This document shows positions 5,755 to 7,976 of a DNA stretch of 7,976 bases, one piece after another. Both the position numbers and the translations under genes were made by a program. Location of the stretch: NCBI GenBank assembly GCA_003229935.1, contig QIGD01000049.1:1-7976 (forward strand). Direction: 5' to 3'. Below the pieces are notes generated by a model that made no database searches, was not told the origin of the DNA, and saw only the letters and a list, made by a program, of their open reading frames with translations. The stretch's first letter is position 1, and the number at the start of each line of letters is the position of its first letter. The stretch comes from Methanobacteriota archaeon (GTDB lineage: Archaea > Hydrothermarchaeota > Hydrothermarchaeia > Hydrothermarchaeales > BMS3B).

Positions 5755-7614
5755 TTATTCACCCGGAAATTTAAGAAGCTCCTCTCTGAGAATTCTATTT
5801 ATAAGCTTTCCATCAGCTTTACCTCTTACCTGCTTCATGACAACACCCATAAGTGGCTTCTCAGCAGCTTTTCCATGCTCTCTTATAAAGTCTTCTTTCT
5901 CCTTCAGAATATCTTTAATCAGCTCTCGCAAATCATCCTCATCAAAGCCTTTAAGGCCAAGACTTTCTCTTACCGTTTCAATTCTACTCTCAGGTTTCTC
6001 GCATAGAAATTTTAATACTTCAACCACAGCTTCCCGGGCAAGCTCGCCTCTCTCCGCCGCTATGAGTACCTCCTCGATTTTCTCCTCTGGTATTGCAGCT
6101 ACACTGAAACCCTCTCTCCTTAACTCCTTCAGGGTTGAGAGCAGAACAGAAGCTGCAAAACCTGCAAATTTTTTATTGCCAGCTACAACCTTTTCGAAAA
6201 GTTCTGAGTACTCTGACCTTGCAAGCTGCTCTGCAAGAGCACTATTAAGTTTATAATCTACTTCAAGCCTCTTAGCCTTATGCTCAATAAGCTCTGGAAG
6301 ATTTGATTCAGTCCACAGGAGCTTATCAGGACTTATGACAACAGGAGGTATGTCTGTCTCAGGATACATTCTCGCTGCACCGGGTAAAGGACGCATATAT
6401 TTGCTTGAGCTATTCTTAAGTACCATTCTTGTCTCTTCTGGTATGCCATCGAAGGCAAGAAGCGCTCTTTCATGAACAGCTTCCAGCGCTTTTCTCGCTT
6501 TTGCATATCTCTCAGCCACAATTACAAAGGCATCCTCTTCAGAAAGACTGAGATTTCTCCTCACTTCGTCTACTTCCTCTGCCTCAATTCCATAGGCAGG
6601 AAGCTCATCACTGTGAAATATCCCGCTTACGCCTGCCTTAACTCTTGCATAGCCTGCAAGTTCAGGACCCAGCCTGCCTATGAGCAAACCAGAAAAGCCC
6701 TGCAGTCTCATCCCAAGAATTCTGCCTCTGTTCCCGAGCGCCTTCTTAATTATACCACTGTTTGATTTTCTGAATATATCTGTTAAATTATGAATTTTAA
6801 GCTTTATCTTATCCTTCCTTACCCTATTCTCAATTTCTTCTTTCACATCAAGAAGCAGCTTCTGTCTCTCTATCTCATTCTTTATAATCCAGGGTATTGA
6901 ATCTAAATCCTGCACTCCCTTTATTTCAACCCTTGCTCCCCCTTCAATGCTTATATTTATATCCTGCCTTATTGTGCCTATACCTCGCTTCACCTTACCT
7001 GTTGACCTTAAAATATCTCCAATCTTTTTTGCAGCTTCTATGGCCTGCCCGGGAGTTTTTATATCAGGTGCAGTTGTAATTTCCACAAGAGGTATTCCGA
7101 GTCTGTCAAGACGATATACAACCCTGTTTCCTTCCTGCTTTATTTTTCTTGCAGCCTCCTCTTCAAGACAAATGATGGGAATCCTTACTTTACCCTGAGA
7201 TGTATCAATATAGCCGTCGAAGGCAATAATGGCAGTCCTCTGGAAACCAGATGTGTTGGAGCCATCTATAACAAGCTTACGCATGAAGTGAATCTCATCA
7301 ACAACCGGAGCTTTTAGAAGTAAAGCTATCTCGATGGCAGAATCCACCGCCTTTTCAGTGGGCTCGTGAGGGGGCTCTTCATCAAGCTCCACCAGACATG
7401 CATGGCTGTTATTAACTTCATATTCATAGTACTTTTTCTTGATGAATTCATCTAAAGCTGCCCTATCAATCTCTCCAAGCTCGCTCTGAGTTGGTCTCAA
7501 CCTTCTTACCACTCTGGCATCGGGCTCGGCATCTGTAAGCTCACCCGGACACGAACAGAAGAGCTTTTTTGTTGCCAGCTGCTGATGAATCTCAAAACCT
7601 ATTTTTACCTGCAT
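5755..7614 (-). CDS. gatE: Glutamyl-tRNA(Gln) amidotransferase subunit E, GatE
   Basis: GatE binds misacylated Glu-tRNA(Gln), phosphorylates the glutamyl group with ATP and amidates it using ammonia delivered from the glutaminase GatD, giving Gln-tRNA(Gln) in archaea that lack GlnRS. The 619 residues fit the family length. The GatB-like kinase core shows KIGFEIHQQL (4-13), CSCPGEL (20-26), NTSGFQRT (120-127), RLDRLGIPLVEITTAPD (168-184) and KRGIGTIRQDINISI (209-223). The region around 280-400 is the AspRS-like GAD insert that separates GatE from GatB. PLPGAARMYPETDIPP (409-424) resumes the core, and the tail KPLMGVVMKQVRGKADGKL (586-604) is the YqeY-like domain. gatD is not in the window, which is common because the two genes are often unlinked. 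The ATG at 7614 has a TATA box 24 nt upstream and no Shine-Dalgarno, suggesting a leaderless mRNA. The stop is followed without a gap by the next ATG. Confidence 0.97.
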   Translation of the reverse strand: MQVKIGFEIHQQLATKKLFCSCPGELTDAEPDARVVRRLRPTQSELGEIDRAALDEFIKKKYYEYEVNNSHACLVELDEEPPHEPTEKAVDSAIEIALLLKAPVVDEIHFMRKLVIDGSNTSGFQRTAIIAFDGYIDTSQGKVRIPIICLEEEAARKIKQEGNRVVYRLDRLGIPLVEITTAPDIKTPGQAIEAAKKIGDILRSTGKVKRGIGTIRQDINISIEGGARVEIKGVQDLDSIPWIIKNEIERQKLLLDVKEEIENRVRKDKIKLKIHNLTDIFRKSNSGIIKKALGNRGRILGMRLQGFSGLLIGRLGPELAGYARVKAGVSGIFHSDELPAYGIEAEEVDEVRRNLSLSEEDAFVIVAERYAKARKALEAVHERALLAFDGIPEETRMVLKNSSSKYMRPLPGAARMYPETDIPPVVISPDKLLWTESNLPELIEHKAKRLEVDYKLNSALAEQLARSEYSELFEKVVAGNKKFAGFAASVLLSTLKELRREGFSVAAIPEEKIEEVLIAAERGELAREAVVEVLKFLCEKPESRIETVRESLGLKGFDEDDLRELIKDILKEKEDFIREHGKAAEKPLMGVVMKQVRGKADGKLINRILREELLKFPGE

Positions 7615-7638
7615 CTTTATGAAAATAGATAATATAGG

Positions 7639-7651
7639 TATTAAAATTTTT
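7639..7651 (-). promoter_or_regulatory. gatE promoter (BRE and TATA box)
   Basis: Minus-strand TTTTAATA (7646-7639) is preceded by A-rich CCAAAAA as a BRE-like element and ends 24 nt before the gatE ATG, nearly the same layout as at mutS. Transcription should start at or within a base or two of the ATG. The putative IS1-like end at 7703 lies about 50 bp upstream, so this promoter is intact. Confidence 0.55.
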
Positions 7652-7702
7652 GGTTGTAAGGCAGTTTATAACTAATGTCATGATTGCCTGAAAGGATTTT
7701 TT

Positions 7703-7976
7703 GGTACTGTCCTAATTCATACCGCAAAATGATACATTAAAAAATCGTGCCATGTCCACAGGTGTTCTGTTACCTCCTCTAACATTGCCGGAGAAGTCTT
7801 TCTTTCGAACTCGTTGATGAAATCCCAGTAGAACTGGAATAGATGGATAGCACAAGACAATCTCCTCTTATATTTTGAAAAGCATTTGGATTTGGTCTTT
7901 CGTACAAGCCTCCCGCACCGTTCCCGTAGTATCCCATTGAAGTTCTCGATATCTGTGGTTTCTATATCAGCATGAT
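7703..7976 (-). mobile_element. IS1-like insertion sequence, transposase 3' end and terminal repeat (partial)
   Basis: The transposase stop lies 14 nt inside GGTACTGTCC (7703-7712 on the plus strand), which begins with GGT as IS1-family terminal repeats often do. IS1 elements typically have the transposase ending very near the inverted repeat. The adjacent GATTTTTT (7695-7702) would be the target-site duplication if it is 8 bp. The second inverted repeat lies outside the window, so the boundary is provisional. Confidence 0.45.
7717..7976 (-). CDS. IS1-family transposase, C-terminal part (runs off the window)
   Basis: A minus-strand frame enters at the window edge (first complete codon at 7974) and ends with TGA at 7719-7717, giving 85 visible residues. 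IENFNGILRERCGRLVRK followed by CFSK matches the C-terminal block of IS1-type DDE transposases (pattern IE..N..LR....RL.RK...FSK, as in IS1 InsB). The Glu in IENFN is probably the third catalytic acid. The residues after it, rich in aromatic and hydrophobic positions (FQFYWDFINEF), fit the terminal helix. The first two catalytic Asp residues and the N-terminal zinc and HTH regions lie beyond the window. Nothing in the visible part is broken, but completeness cannot be judged. Confidence 0.75.
   Translation of the reverse strand, partial: HADIETTDIENFNGILRERCGRLVRKTKSKCFSKYKRRLSCAIHLFQFYWDFINEFERKTSPAMLEEVTEHLWTWHDFLMYHFAV

Noticed and set aside
7659..7689. AGGCA/TGCCT inverted repeat and a second TATA-like TTATAAAC upstream of gatE
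   Set aside because: Five-base arms with a 21-base spacer are easily found by chance, and the nearer TTTTAATA box is better placed for the gatE start.

Overview
The window reads as a piece of a euryarchaeal chromosome, AT-leaning by eye. The strongest archaeal marker is gatE, the archaea-specific subunit of the Glu-tRNA(Gln) amidotransferase GatDE. The promoters agree: mutS and gatE each have the same TTTTAATA box 22-24 nt before the ATG, the spacing expected for leaderless archaeal mRNAs. The presence of mutS points to a mesophilic methanogen-like or related euryarchaeal lineage. I cannot name the genus from sequence alone.

All four complete genes lie on the minus strand. In transcription order they are gatE (7614-5755), a short M20-peptidase-fold gene starting at the base after the gatE stop (5754-4831), glmS (4649-2877) and mutS (2818-191). 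gatE and the M20-like gene form one translational unit. glmS has its own TATA box, a leader of about 100 nt and a strong Shine-Dalgarno sequence. mutS has its own promoter, with a palindrome beside the TATA box. The functions are housekeeping: Gln-tRNA formation, glucosamine-6-phosphate synthesis and mismatch repair.

Both edges are mobile. On the right, the C-terminal 85 codons of an IS1-family transposase run off the window; the element probably ends at 7703, just upstream of the gatE promoter. On the left, the 201 bases after mutS are not coding. On the minus strand they fold into a compact structure with three GNRA-capped hairpins, a triloop hairpin and a long-range closing helix. I interpret this as a HEARO/omega RNA of an IscB-type element whose nuclease gene should begin just beyond base 1.

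Two points deserve most attention. First, the mutS stop codon lies in the loop of the first hairpin of the putative omega RNA, so the last mutS codons are also the predicted guide, and the mutS message is the likely source of the RNA. Second, the M20-like protein keeps the fold signatures of an ArgE/DapE/LysK-type hydrolase but appears to have lost every metal-ligand motif, which suggests a pseudoenzyme translationally coupled to gatE.
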